A program made the position numbers and the translations under genes. The notes below the pieces were generated by a model. That model saw only the letters and a list, made by a program, of their open reading frames with translations, had not been told where the DNA came from and ran no database searches. From JAHBTB01 sp964451255 (GTDB lineage Bacteria > Armatimonadota > Fimbriimonadia > Fimbriimonadales > Fimbriimonadaceae), in assembly GCA_964451255.1 (NCBI GenBank), contig CAYVHL010000001.1, positions 806,001 through 870,000 on the forward strand: a stretch of DNA of 64,000 bases, given 5' to 3'. Below, piece after piece: positions 1 to 8,414 of the stretch. How positions within the stretch are numbered: the first letter of the stretch is position 1; every line of letters starts with the position of its first letter.

Positions 1-65
1 ACGGCCCTTACGCAGGGATGTTCCGGGCCTTTACCAGCGGGCTCGTCGGTGAAGACCTTGGCTGA
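1..65 (+). other. Possible 3' end of an upstream transporter gene
   Basis: The window opens inside sequence upstream of the ABC ATPase. Two plus-strand frames end here. One stops with TGA at 50-52 and forms a GTGA overlap with the GTG at 49. The other stops with TGA at 63-65. Either could be the C-terminus of a permease or binding protein of the same transporter, but too little is visible to choose. Confidence 0.25.
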
Positions 66-828
66 AGCCGCCGTACAGGCCGGGGGCCTCTCGGTCGGCA
101 GGCACGGCAGGACGGTCGTCACCGGCATCAGCTTCCGGTTGGACCCGGGCGCCTTCCTCGCTGTCGTCGGCGAAAACGGTTCGGGCAAGAGCACGCTCTT
201 GCTCACCTTGGCCGGGGTCATCCCTTCTCTGGAAGGAACCATCAGGGTCGCGGGCCGAGAACTGGCGGATTACAGCCGCAGGGAACTGGCGAGGACGGTC
301 GCCTACGTGCCGCAGACAATCGCGGCCGCGTTCGGGTTCACGGTGCGGGAGGCTGTGCTTGCAGGCAGGTTCGCCCACAGCACCGGCGTTGTGGAGACAG
401 ACGAGGACCACGCCATCGCTGAGCGGGCGATGCGCGACACTGACTGCCTCCATTTGGCGGACAAACAACTGGACGCGGTCAGCGGGGGCGAGGCCCAGCG
501 GGTCACGCTCGCCCGGGCGTTGGCGCAGGAACCACGTGTCCTCCTCCTGGACGAGCCGACCACCCACCTCGACTGGAAGCACCAGCGCGAAGTCGGCCGC
601 CTAGCGCGACAGGCTTGCGGTCGTGGGATCGCCGTGCTCGCCGCCGTCCACGACGTGGGCTGGTCTCTCGACTACGCCACCGAAGCCATTGTGTTGGCAG
701 ACGGGCGCGTTCTCGCCTACGGCCAGATAGACAAGGCTCTCAGCGCGGAGAACCTGGGCCAAGCATACGGCGTGCCGGTCCAGATGGTCGGCACGCCGTA
801 TGGGTCAAGGCCGGTCACGCCGCCCTGA
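49..828 (+). CDS. ABC transporter ATP-binding protein (iron-siderophore/B12 type)
   Basis: This is a nucleotide-binding subunit that would energise import of a metal chelate or cobalamin through an inner-membrane permease. All canonical motifs are visible in order: Walker A GENGSGKST, Q-loop in YVPQ, signature VSGGEAQRV, Walker B VLLLDEPT with the catalytic Glu, and the H-loop in AVHDV. At 259 aa it has the usual FecE/BtuD length. The start is taken as GTG 49 because it overlaps a possible upstream stop (GTGA). The frame is open to the window edge, so an earlier start cannot be excluded. Permease and binding-protein partners must lie upstream. The substrate is not determinable from this subunit. 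Confidence 0.85.
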   Translation: MKTLAEAAVQAGGLSVGRHGRTVVTGISFRLDPGAFLAVVGENGSGKSTLLLTLAGVIPSLEGTIRVAGRELADYSRRELARTVAYVPQTIAAAFGFTVREAVLAGRFAHSTGVVETDEDHAIAERAMRDTDCLHLADKQLDAVSGGEAQRVTLARALAQEPRVLLLDEPTTHLDWKHQREVGRLARQACGRGIAVLAAVHDVGWSLDYATEAIVLADGRVLAYGQIDKALSAENLGQAYGVPVQMVGTPYGSRPVTPP

Positions 829-1206
829 TCAGTAGCTGTCCTTCTTTTCGAGCTCCTTTTCGCGTTCCTGCTGCTGGTGCTCCTTGTCATACCATTGGCT
901 GCTAGTAGAAGTCTCGTTGGGCACGGGGTTGTAGCGCTTGAACTTCGCAAGGAAGATGGAAGGCTTGTCGGGCATGCCGTTCGCCTGGTTCTTGCCGTTT
1001 TCTCCCTGGGCCATCTTTCGATCGTTGATGTCTTTGTTGACCATCCCGGCGACGTCGACTTTCTGGCTCTTGTCCGGGGCCGTCACAGGCTTAGGAGGTG
1101 GAGTGAACAGCTTCTGCCAGATGTCGGTCGTGTTCGTCAGGCCAAGACCCACGACAACGACGATTGCCAGGACGACGAGCAGGATCGGTGCCTGTTTCTT
1201 CTTCAT
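829..1206 (-). CDS. Small membrane-anchored protein of unknown function
   Basis: A 125-aa protein that I do not recognise. It begins with a lysine-rich tip followed by a single strongly hydrophobic segment (about residues 7-24), so it is probably anchored in the inner membrane with the rest outside. The remainder is polar and proline-rich near residues 36-45 and ends in a Gln/Glu/Lys-rich, probably helical tail. It is convergent with the ABC ATPase; the two stop codons are directly adjacent, with no room for a separate terminator. No enzyme motif or cysteine pair is visible. Confidence 0.6.
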   Translation of the reverse strand: MKKKQAPILLVVLAIVVVVGLGLTNTTDIWQKLFTPPPKPVTAPDKSQKVDVAGMVNKDINDRKMAQGENGKNQANGMPDKPSIFLAKFKRYNPVPNETSTSSQWYDKEHQQQEREKELEKKDSY

Positions 1207-1290
1207 GATTGCTCCTAGATTTGTCCAGGTTGGCTGGCTGCCTGGTATTGTAGCCTCGGCGGAGGGGCCACGGCCAGCCGCCGGTCCCCT

Positions 1291-2370
1291 ATGTCCGCCT
1301 TGACCGTCGCGATCGACGCCCGCTTGGCCACCACCCGCAACACCGGCGACACCAGCTATTGGCGCGGACTCGTCCGTGGTCTGGCCGAGGTCGAGACCGA
1401 CGCCACCTTTCTGCTTTATTCCAACGCGCCACGCCCCGATAGCATTCCCGACCTGCCACGGTTCCGATGGATATGCTTGGAGGGGGGGTCACGATGGTGG
1501 AGCCTCGTTCAGTTCCCCCTTGCCGCCTTCAGGGCTGGGGCCGACGTCATCCACACCCAATACAACTTGAGCCCATTGGCGGGTCGACGCGGGGTCACCA
1601 CCGTCCATGACGTCTCGTTTCTCATCGAGCCTAATTGGTTCCGGTCGAAAGACAGGGTGTTGCTCCAGTGGCAGGTACCTGCTTCCTGCCGTCGTGCCCG
1701 CCGTGTGCTCACGGTCTCGGAGACTTCTAGGTCGGAGATCGAGCGCCTGGTCCCCGGCACGAGGGGCAAGGTCGTCGTGACCCCGAACGCACTGGGCGAC
1801 AATATCACGCCACTTCCCCGCCCTGAGGCCAAGGCGTTCGTCAAGGACCGCTTTGCGATCGACGGCGACTACTTGTTCGCCCTTGGTACGCGCTGGCCGC
1901 GAAAGAACCTCCGGTTGGCGGTCGAGGCAGTCTCGCGGCTGCCTGCCAGCTTCGGGCAAAAGCTCATTGTCAGCGGGCAGGAGGGTTGGGGCGGCGACCT
2001 GGCTGACGAGCGCGTCGTCTATACCGGCTACGTCTCGGACGCCGAGCTGTCGGCGCTCTATTCGGGTGCGGAACTGTTCTTGGCGCCAAGTTTGCATGAG
2101 GGGTTCGGAATCCCGATCCTTGAGGCCTTCGCCTGTTCATGCCCTGTCCTGTGCGGCCCCGGCGGCGCGATGCCGGAAGTGGCAGGGGGCGCAGCCCACG
2201 TGACATCGGGTTATGAGGCGGTGGAGTGGTCGGCCGCCGTCGAAGCCTTGTTGGCCGATTCGAGTAATCTCGCCGCCATGCGCGCCCGAGGGCACGAGCG
2301 ATTGACGCACTACGACTGGGGCACGACCGCCCGCCTGACACTGGACGCCTACCGTGAGGCCGCCCAGTGA
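1291..2370 (+). CDS. Glycosyltransferase family 4 (GT-B fold)
   Basis: Transfers a sugar from an activated nucleotide donor, probably to an envelope polysaccharide or glycolipid. The 359-aa length and the C-terminal EX7E-type motif (Glu270 and Glu278, in EGFGIPILE) are typical of GT4 retaining enzymes. A glycine-rich donor-binding region (GTRWPRKN) precedes it. ATG 1291 is the first start after a non-coding gap. The gene heads an apparent operon: its stop overlaps the next start as ATGA. Acceptor and donor cannot be read from the sequence. Confidence 0.85.
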   Translation: MSALTVAIDARLATTRNTGDTSYWRGLVRGLAEVETDATFLLYSNAPRPDSIPDLPRFRWICLEGGSRWWSLVQFPLAAFRAGADVIHTQYNLSPLAGRRGVTTVHDVSFLIEPNWFRSKDRVLLQWQVPASCRRARRVLTVSETSRSEIERLVPGTRGKVVVTPNALGDNITPLPRPEAKAFVKDRFAIDGDYLFALGTRWPRKNLRLAVEAVSRLPASFGQKLIVSGQEGWGGDLADERVVYTGYVSDAELSALYSGAELFLAPSLHEGFGIPILEAFACSCPVLCGPGGAMPEVAGGAAHVTSGYEAVEWSAAVEALLADSSNLAAMRARGHERLTHYDWGTTARLTLDAYREAAQ

Positions 2371-2552
2371 TCGGCACCTCGTTCCTCGAGCTGCTCGCTT
2401 GCCCCGCCTGTGACGACAGGCCACCGCTTAGGCAAGAGGGAGACCGGTTGGTCTGCACAAAGTGCGGTCGGCGTTATCCCGTCGTGGACGGCATCCCTCA
2501 CCTGCTGGTCGAAGAGGCGGAGCCGTCCGAGCCAGAGAACCCGACACCATGA
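2367..2552 (+). CDS. Trm112-family zinc-binding protein (YcaR-like)
   Basis: A 61-aa Trm112/UPF0434 protein. Four cysteines in two CxxC pairs (Cys12/Cys15 and Cys30/Cys33) form the zinc site, and the family-typical LLACPxC opening and YPVVDGIPHLL ending are present. In eukaryotes and archaea Trm112 activates methyltransferases; the role of the bacterial short forms is less clear, and they often sit beside glycosyltransferase or lipid A genes. It overlaps the GT4 gene by four bases and the aroQ start by four bases, so translation of all three is probably coupled. Confidence 0.85.
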   Translation: MIGTSFLELLACPACDDRPPLRQEGDRLVCTKCGRRYPVVDGIPHLLVEEAEPSEPENPTP

Positions 2553-3001
2553 CCACAACCCTCAACGTCCTCGTGTTGCACGGGCCGAACCTGAACATGA
2601 CGGGCTTCCGTGAGCCCGAGCTCTACGGCAAGAAACCACTCGCCGACATCGACACCGCCATTCAAAAGGTCGCGGAGGAACTCTCGATCGACGTCCGGAT
2701 CCTTCAATCAAACCACGAAGGCGTGTTGATCGACACCATACAAGAGCATCGGAAATGGGCCAACGCCATCGTCATCAACCCTGGCGCCCTGACCCATTAC
2801 TCTTTTGGCTTGCGAGACGCCTTGGTGAGCGTCCGCATCCCGGTCATTGAGGTCCACCTCTCCAATGTCCATGCCCGCGAGGAGTTCCGTCGCAACAGCG
2901 TGGTCTCACCTATCACGATCGGTCAGATCGTTGGCCTTGGCGACCAGGGTTACCTTTTGGCCCTTCGGGCGCTACGCGAGATGGAGACTGTTGCCCCATG
3001 A
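2549..3001 (+). CDS. aroQ: 3-dehydroquinate dehydratase, type II
   Basis: Converts 3-dehydroquinate to 3-dehydroshikimate in the shikimate pathway. At 150 aa it matches type II enzymes. Visible signatures are the N-terminal HGPNLN, the QSNHEG segment near the active site, NPGALTHYS and EVHLSNVHARE with the catalytic His. The ATG at 2549 overlaps the upstream stop (ATGA) and gives the expected N-terminus; the longer in-frame opening to 2462 overlaps the Trm112 gene and carries no conserved sequence. The next gene also starts by ATGA overlap. Confidence 0.95.
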   Translation: MTTTLNVLVLHGPNLNMTGFREPELYGKKPLADIDTAIQKVAEELSIDVRILQSNHEGVLIDTIQEHRKWANAIVINPGALTHYSFGLRDALVSVRIPVIEVHLSNVHAREEFRRNSVVSPITIGQIVGLGDQGYLLALRALREMETVAP

Positions 3002-4062
3002 GCGCCCTCCAACGACTCTCGGACCGTCGCGAAGCACTTGGTCTGCCCGCCTTGTACATCTCCGACATCACGAACGTACAGTGGCTGACCGGTTTCACCG
3101 GCTCTTCGGGGTTCGTCGTCATGACCGCTGGCCGGGCCGTGTTCATCACGGACGGTCGCTACGACGCCCAGAGCAAGGCCGAGGTCAAGGGCCTGGACAT
3201 CGTCGTCTACAAGCCACCGATGACGTTTGACGACTGCCTCGGCCAAGTCTTTGCCGACTGCGGTGTAAAGTCGGTCGCCTTCGAAGACTCCGTCACCTGC
3301 GCGACCCTGCGAAAGCTGAAGAAATCACACTCAGGCGTCGAATGGATCGAGGCAGAAGAGCTTTGCTCACCGTTGCGGATGGTGAAAGAACCTGACGAGG
3401 TCGCCAAGATCAAGGAAGCCTGCAAGCTCGCCGAGGCGTGTATCACCCATGTGTCACGTCTCTTGCAACCTGGAGTGACCGAACGCGAGATCGGCATCGA
3501 GATCGAGTTTTTCTTCAAGCGACAAGGGGCAAAGGCCAGCTTTGACCCGATCGTGGCAAGCGGCCCAAACAGCGCCAAACCCCACGCCAAGCCGGGCGAC
3601 CGACAACTCGCAAAGGGAGACTTCGTCACCCTGGACCTTGGATGCTACTTGGACTGCTACAGCAGCGACATCACGCGGACGTTTGTGATCGGCGAAGCTT
3701 CAGACCGGCATAAAGAGGTCTACGGAGCCGTGCTAGAGGCGCTCTTGCTCTCCACCGCCGCGATAAGACCGGGGACGACGGGCAAAGCCGTCGACACCAT
3801 CGCCCGAGAAGCCTTGGCAGCACATGGGCTCGGCGAGTACTTCGTCCATGGCCTTGGCCACGGGTTGGGGAGGGCGGTGCACGACTACGGGTCGCTGGGC
3901 CAAGCCTCGACGACAGACATTGTCGAAGGGCAGGTTTGGACGGTGGAGCCAGGGGTTTACATAGACGGGTTCGGCGGCGTGAGGATCGAGGACGACGTCC
4001 TGGTCAACGCAGGTGGTGTGGATCTGCTCACCTCCTATCCCAAAGATCTCACGGTGGTCTGA
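2998..4062 (+). CDS. M24B metallopeptidase (Xaa-Pro aminopeptidase-like)
   Basis: A cytosolic peptidase expected to remove N-terminal residues preceding proline. The 354-aa protein has an N-terminal creatinase-like domain (about residues 1-125) and a C-terminal pita-bread domain. The five dinuclear-metal ligands are in place: Asp213, Asp224, His288, Glu317 and Glu331. The aroQ neighbour is a common arrangement in other bacteria for PepP/PepQ-like genes. It starts at an ATGA overlap with aroQ. Confidence 0.92.
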   Translation: MSALQRLSDRREALGLPALYISDITNVQWLTGFTGSSGFVVMTAGRAVFITDGRYDAQSKAEVKGLDIVVYKPPMTFDDCLGQVFADCGVKSVAFEDSVTCATLRKLKKSHSGVEWIEAEELCSPLRMVKEPDEVAKIKEACKLAEACITHVSRLLQPGVTEREIGIEIEFFFKRQGAKASFDPIVASGPNSAKPHAKPGDRQLAKGDFVTLDLGCYLDCYSSDITRTFVIGEASDRHKEVYGAVLEALLLSTAAIRPGTTGKAVDTIAREALAAHGLGEYFVHGLGHGLGRAVHDYGSLGQASTTDIVEGQVWTVEPGVYIDGFGGVRIEDDVLVNAGGVDLLTSYPKDLTVV

Positions 4063-4065
4063 GCC

Positions 4066-4890
4066 GTGCCTGCCCTGACGCTTGACGAGCTAGTCCTGGA
4101 GGAAGGGCGGCGGAGCCTCTCCCTGGATCTGTCGCTTGGCGACAGACTCGCCGTCGTCGGTCCGTCGGGTTCAGGAAAGAGCCACTTCGTCGATTGCGTC
4201 GCGGGCCGGGTCAAGCCATTCTCTGGAGAAATCGTCCGTACCGGTCGGGTAGTAGAGGCTTGGCACGGGGGGCACAACCGTCGGGCGACGCCCCTGTCTC
4301 TGGCCCGGTCCGCCCAAAGCGGGACCGACGACGGCCGATGCGCAGAAGTGCTGACCGCGCTCGGCCTTTGGGACGACCGGGAGACGCCGGTCGCCAAGTT
4401 GCCCGTCGGTCTCGCAGTAGCCTGCGACTTGTTGCCGTGCCTCCTCTCCCCCGCGGCCACGGCGATTGTCGACGGCCACCTGGACCTCCTCGATCCCTGG
4501 ACATGCGAACATGCCGTGTTGGCAATGGAGGAAGGGGCGGCGAACGGACGGTGCTTCGTCGTCGTCACCAACAACCTGTGGATCGCCGAGAGGCTGGGCA
4601 CGCTCATCGTCCTTCGTGACAGTGAAGCCTGCTTCGCAGGCTCGGTCGGCGACCTGGTGCGCCGGGGCAAGCCGAGCGAGGTGACAGTCACAACGACCGA
4701 CCCCTCGACCGCCCAGAGTATGGCCGACCCATTCTTGCTATCCGTGCATCACGGCGAAGACGGCCTGACCATGACCACACACGACGGACAGGCCTTGGCC
4801 GCCAAACTCTTGACCGAAGGCTACGGGTCCGTACGGGCGGTCGTCGTCAAGGAACCCAGCTTCGCTGAAGCCTTGCTCGAACTTCTGTGA
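4066..4890 (+). CDS. Degenerate ABC-type ATPase, probably hydrolysis-impaired
   Basis: A 274-aa protein starting at GTG 4066, three bases after the peptidase stop. The N-terminal half resembles an ABC nucleotide-binding domain: Walker A GPSGSGKS (about residues 29-36) is intact. The Q-loop is not recognisable, and the signature LSGG is replaced by a LPVGLAV-like stretch. Walker B reads AIVDGHLDLLD, so the Asp is present but the catalytic Glu is replaced by Gly, and the H-loop position reads VVTNNLW with Asn for His. It may bind ATP without turning it over, as a partner of another ATPase. No permease is adjacent. Its role is unknown. Confidence 0.6.
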   Translation: MPALTLDELVLEEGRRSLSLDLSLGDRLAVVGPSGSGKSHFVDCVAGRVKPFSGEIVRTGRVVEAWHGGHNRRATPLSLARSAQSGTDDGRCAEVLTALGLWDDRETPVAKLPVGLAVACDLLPCLLSPAATAIVDGHLDLLDPWTCEHAVLAMEEGAANGRCFVVVTNNLWIAERLGTLIVLRDSEACFAGSVGDLVRRGKPSEVTVTTTDPSTAQSMADPFLLSVHHGEDGLTMTTHDGQALAAKLLTEGYGSVRAVVVKEPSFAEALLELL

Positions 4891-4954
4891 CCAAATTCCA
4901 CCCGGGCTGTTTGCATCCCAAGCTACGGGAAGACCGAATGGTAACCTCCGGCCA

Positions 4955-4960
4955 TAGAAT
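4955..4960 (+). promoter_or_regulatory. Candidate -10 box of acnA
   Basis: TAGAAT lies 18 bases before the acnA ATG in an 88-base intergenic gap. No convincing -35 element is seen at the usual spacing. Confidence 0.35.
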
Positions 4961-4978
4961 TCTTACGGGCCACACGCT

Positions 4979-7621
4979 ATGGACAGCTACAAAACTCGCA
5001 CCACAAAACGCTTGGGCGGCAAGGAACTTACCTACAACTCCCTTCCCGCTCTGAGCAGTCAAGGCCACGACCTCGACCGTCTCCCCTACTCCCTCAAAGT
5101 CCTGCTTGAAAACATGCTCCGCCTGGAGGACGGGGTCAACGTACGAGCCGACGACATCAGGGCGGTCTTGAACTGGGAGCCGACCAAGGAGCCGGACACA
5201 GAGATCCAATTCACCCCCGCCCGTGTGCTCCTTCAAGACTTCACCGGAGTCCCTTGCGTCGTCGACCTCGCCACCATGCGGAACGCCATGACGCGATTAG
5301 GCGGAGACCCCCAAAGAATCAACCCGCTCCAGCCTGTCGAACTCGTGATCGACCACTCCGTCCAGGTCGACGCCTACGGCTCCGAGGCGGCAATGCAGAT
5401 CAACCTCGATATGGAGTTCGAGAGAAACGGTGAAAGGTATGAGTTCCTCAAGTGGGGCCAAGACGCCCTGGACAACTTCAAAGTCGTGCCGCCCAACACC
5501 GGCATCTGCCACCAGGTGAACCTCGAATACCTCGCCAGGGTGGTCATGGACGACGGCCGGTCAGCCTACATCGACACTCTTGTCGGCACGGACAGCCACA
5601 CCACGATGGTCAACGGGCTCGGCGTCCTCGGTTGGGGCGTCGGTGGGATCGAGGCGGAGGCCGCCATGCTCGGCCAGCCCGTCTCGATGCTCCTGCCCCA
5701 AGTCGTCGGATTCCGGATCACCGGCAAGTTGCGCGAGGGCGCGACCGCCACCGACCTGGTGCTCGTCGTCACAGAAATGCTCCGCAAGCACGGCGTGGTC
5801 GGCAAGTTTGTCGAATTCTTCGGCCCGGGCATCACCAACATGCCGCTCGCCGACCGGGCGACCATCGGAAACATGGCCCCGGAATACGGCGCGACCTGCG
5901 GGCTGTTCCCGGTCGACGAGGAGACGATCTCCTACTTGCGTCGGAGCGGCCGGAGCGAAGAGCGGATCGCCTTGGTGGAGGACTACTACAAGGCACAAGG
6001 CCTCTTCCACTCACCAGACACACCTACCGCAACCTATTCGTCCACATTGGAGCTCGACCTCGCCACCGTCGAACCCAGCGTCGCCGGCCCGAAGCGTCCC
6101 CAAGACCGCTCCCCGCTCGGCAAGGCCAAGGACAGCTTCGCCGCCGCGTTTCCCGGCGTCCTTCCGCCCACGCCGAACGGACGGACTTCAATCGAAGAGA
6201 TGACGAACGGCGACGTCGTGATCGCCGCCATCACGAGTTGCACCAACACGAGCAACCCCAATGTGATGGTCGCCGCCGGCCTGGTCGCCCGCAAGGCCCG
6301 GGCCCTCGGCATGAAACCCAAGGCATGGGTGAAGACCTCCCTTGCCCCTGGTTCGCGGGTCGTCTCCAAATATCTGGAAGCCGCCGGACTGCTCGACGAC
6401 CTGGACGCGATCGGGTTCAACTTGGTCGGATTCGGTTGTACAACCTGCATCGGCAACAGTGGACCGGTGCCGGACGCCGTGGCCCATGAGATCCGTGGCC
6501 GCGACCTCGTCGCCGTCAGCGTCTTGAGCGGCAACCGCAACTTCGAGGGGCGCGTGAACCCGGACGTCAAGGCGAACTACCTCATGTCGCCTCCGTTGGT
6601 GGTCGCCTATTCGTTCGCGGGCAACATCGGCGCCGACCTGACGACCGAGCCCGTGGGCACGGACAAGGACGGAAAGCCCGTCTATCTCAAAGACATCTGG
6701 CCGACCCAGCAGGAGATCGCAGACCTCGTCGAAAAGCACATCACCAGGGAGATGTTCAGCAAGTCGTACGAGACGGTGTTCGACGGCGACGAAAAGTGGA
6801 AGGCCATTCCACTTGAAAAGTCCGATCTCTTTGCCTGGAAGTCGGACTCCACCTATGTCCGCGAGGCGCCGTTCTTCGACGGCATGTCGGCCGAGGCCCC
6901 GCCACGCGTGGAGGATCTCACCGGCATGCGTTGCCTGGCACTGCTCGGGGACTCCATCACGACCGACCACATTTCGCCGGCTGGCTCGATCAAGCTCGAC
7001 TCTCCAGCCGGGAAGTACCTTGTCGACCACGGAGTGCGACCACACCTCTTCAACTCTTATGGCTCTCGCCGAGGCAACCATGAGGTGATGATCCGAGGCA
7101 CATTTGCGAATATCAGGCTAAGGAACCAGCTTGCCCCCGGCACCGAGGGCGGCTTTACCACCAACCTGTTGACCGGAGAGGTGACGACCATCTTTGATGC
7201 CGCCGAAGCCTACGAAAAGGCGGGTGTCAGCCTGGTCGTCCTCGCCGGCAAGGAGTACGGGACAGGTTCTAGCCGGGATTGGGCGGCGAAGGGGACCAAG
7301 TTGTTGGGCGTTAGAGCGGTCATCGCCGAGAGCTTTGAACGCATCCATCGGTCGAATCTGATCGGCATGGGCGTCCTGCCCCTCCAATACAAGGACGGCC
7401 AGAACGCCGCGTCGCTCGGGTTGACGGGCAAAGAGACGTTCACGTTGCTCGGCCTGGCGGACGCGGTGGCGAGCGGCTTCGCCGATGGCAAGACCCTGAA
7501 GGTAAAGGCGGACGATAAGATATTTGAAGTCACTTGTCGGCTCGACACCTCCACGGAAAGGGACTACTACCGTAACGGCGGCGTACTTACCTATGTCCTG
7601 AGGCAACTCCTCAAAAACTGA
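4979..7621 (+). CDS. acnA: Aconitate hydratase A
   Basis: Isomerises citrate to isocitrate in the TCA cycle. The 880-aa protein has the aconitase/IRP1 layout: the large Fe-S core, then a C-terminal swivel domain. The three [4Fe-4S] ligands are visible as Cys421 (TSCTNTSNP) and Cys487/Cys490 (GCTTCIGNSGP). GDSITTDHISPAG and GSSRDWAAKG, typical of the family, follow. ATG 4979 gives a normal N-terminus. The DUF554 gene begins directly after its stop. Confidence 0.97.
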   Translation: MDSYKTRTTKRLGGKELTYNSLPALSSQGHDLDRLPYSLKVLLENMLRLEDGVNVRADDIRAVLNWEPTKEPDTEIQFTPARVLLQDFTGVPCVVDLATMRNAMTRLGGDPQRINPLQPVELVIDHSVQVDAYGSEAAMQINLDMEFERNGERYEFLKWGQDALDNFKVVPPNTGICHQVNLEYLARVVMDDGRSAYIDTLVGTDSHTTMVNGLGVLGWGVGGIEAEAAMLGQPVSMLLPQVVGFRITGKLREGATATDLVLVVTEMLRKHGVVGKFVEFFGPGITNMPLADRATIGNMAPEYGATCGLFPVDEETISYLRRSGRSEERIALVEDYYKAQGLFHSPDTPTATYSSTLELDLATVEPSVAGPKRPQDRSPLGKAKDSFAAAFPGVLPPTPNGRTSIEEMTNGDVVIAAITSCTNTSNPNVMVAAGLVARKARALGMKPKAWVKTSLAPGSRVVSKYLEAAGLLDDLDAIGFNLVGFGCTTCIGNSGPVPDAVAHEIRGRDLVAVSVLSGNRNFEGRVNPDVKANYLMSPPLVVAYSFAGNIGADLTTEPVGTDKDGKPVYLKDIWPTQQEIADLVEKHITREMFSKSYETVFDGDEKWKAIPLEKSDLFAWKSDSTYVREAPFFDGMSAEAPPRVEDLTGMRCLALLGDSITTDHISPAGSIKLDSPAGKYLVDHGVRPHLFNSYGSRRGNHEVMIRGTFANIRLRNQLAPGTEGGFTTNLLTGEVTTIFDAAEAYEKAGVSLVVLAGKEYGTGSSRDWAAKGTKLLGVRAVIAESFERIHRSNLIGMGVLPLQYKDGQNAASLGLTGKETFTLLGLADAVASGFADGKTLKVKADDKIFEVTCRLDTSTERDYYRNGGVLTYVLRQLLKN

Positions 7622-8362
7622 ATGGCAGTCTGGCGGCTTCCCTTTCGCGGGACGCTCTTGAACACCGCGACGGTCCTTGTGGGCTCGTGCATCGGTCTCG
7701 CCGCCAAGTCCGCCCTGGACTCTCAGAAAGGTCTGCAGGATGTCGTCGTCTTCGTCACCGGGCTCGTCGTGCTCGGATTGGGCCTGAAGATGTTCTTGAA
7801 GGGCGAAAACCTGTTGCTGACGCTCGTCTCGGTGACCGTCGGCGGCATCGTCGGGACACTCATCGGGATCGAGCCTGCGTTGGCCGGGTTCGCCGAGTGG
7901 ATACGAGGCATGGTCGGCGGACACGGGCGCTTCAACGAGGGCCTCATCACCGCCAGCGTCCTCTTCTGTGTCGGACCGATGACGATCCTGGGATGCGTGC
8001 AGGACTCCCTCGAAGGCCATTCTGAGCTGCTGCAAGTGAAGTCGACCCTGGACGGGGTGAGTTCGATCTTTCTTGCCGCCGCGATGGGTTGGGGCGTGCT
8101 CCTCTCCGCAGGCATCGTGTTGATCGCCCAGACAGCGGTCTCCTTAGCGGCCCGGCCATTCAAGTTCGTCGTCGAGCACCCCAAGGTGATCGACGAGGCA
8201 GGCGCGGTCGGGGGCGTCTTGCTCATGGCGATCGGGCTGGGCTTGGCCGGCATCCGTAAGTTCCCGGCCGAGGTCTTGCTACCGAGCCTGCTGATCGCAC
8301 CAGCCTGGCTTTTTCTGGCGCGACGGTCTAAGGGCCAGCCGCCTAACGAGTCGCAAATCTAG
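7622..8362 (+). CDS. DUF554 family integral membrane protein
   Basis: A 246-aa polytopic membrane protein, similar in pattern to YdfK/YqgA-like DUF554 proteins: glycine-rich hydrophobic helices, an early GTLLNTATVLVGSCIG segment, and a central conserved stretch (VLFCVGPMTILGCVQD). About six to seven transmembrane segments can be drawn. The function of the family is unknown. It starts immediately after the acnA stop (TGA then ATG), so it is probably cotranscribed, but no metabolic link to aconitase is evident. Confidence 0.85.
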   Translation: MAVWRLPFRGTLLNTATVLVGSCIGLAAKSALDSQKGLQDVVVFVTGLVVLGLGLKMFLKGENLLLTLVSVTVGGIVGTLIGIEPALAGFAEWIRGMVGGHGRFNEGLITASVLFCVGPMTILGCVQDSLEGHSELLQVKSTLDGVSSIFLAAAMGWGVLLSAGIVLIAQTAVSLAARPFKFVVEHPKVIDEAGAVGGVLLMAIGLGLAGIRKFPAEVLLPSLLIAPAWLFLARRSKGQPPNESQI

Positions 8363-8395
8363 CTTGCATTTGCGGGCTGGCACAACATCAACGGT

Positions 8396-8401
8396 TATAA
8401 T
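8396..8401 (+). promoter_or_regulatory. Consensus -10 box (TATAAT) before the S9 peptidase gene
   Basis: A perfect TATAAT ends 13 bases before the TTG start at 8415. If used, transcription would begin only a few bases before the start codon, leaving little or no leader, although a GGGAG sequence (8404-8408) also lies here. Confidence 0.45.
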
Positions 8402-8414
8402 TTGGGAGATCGCC

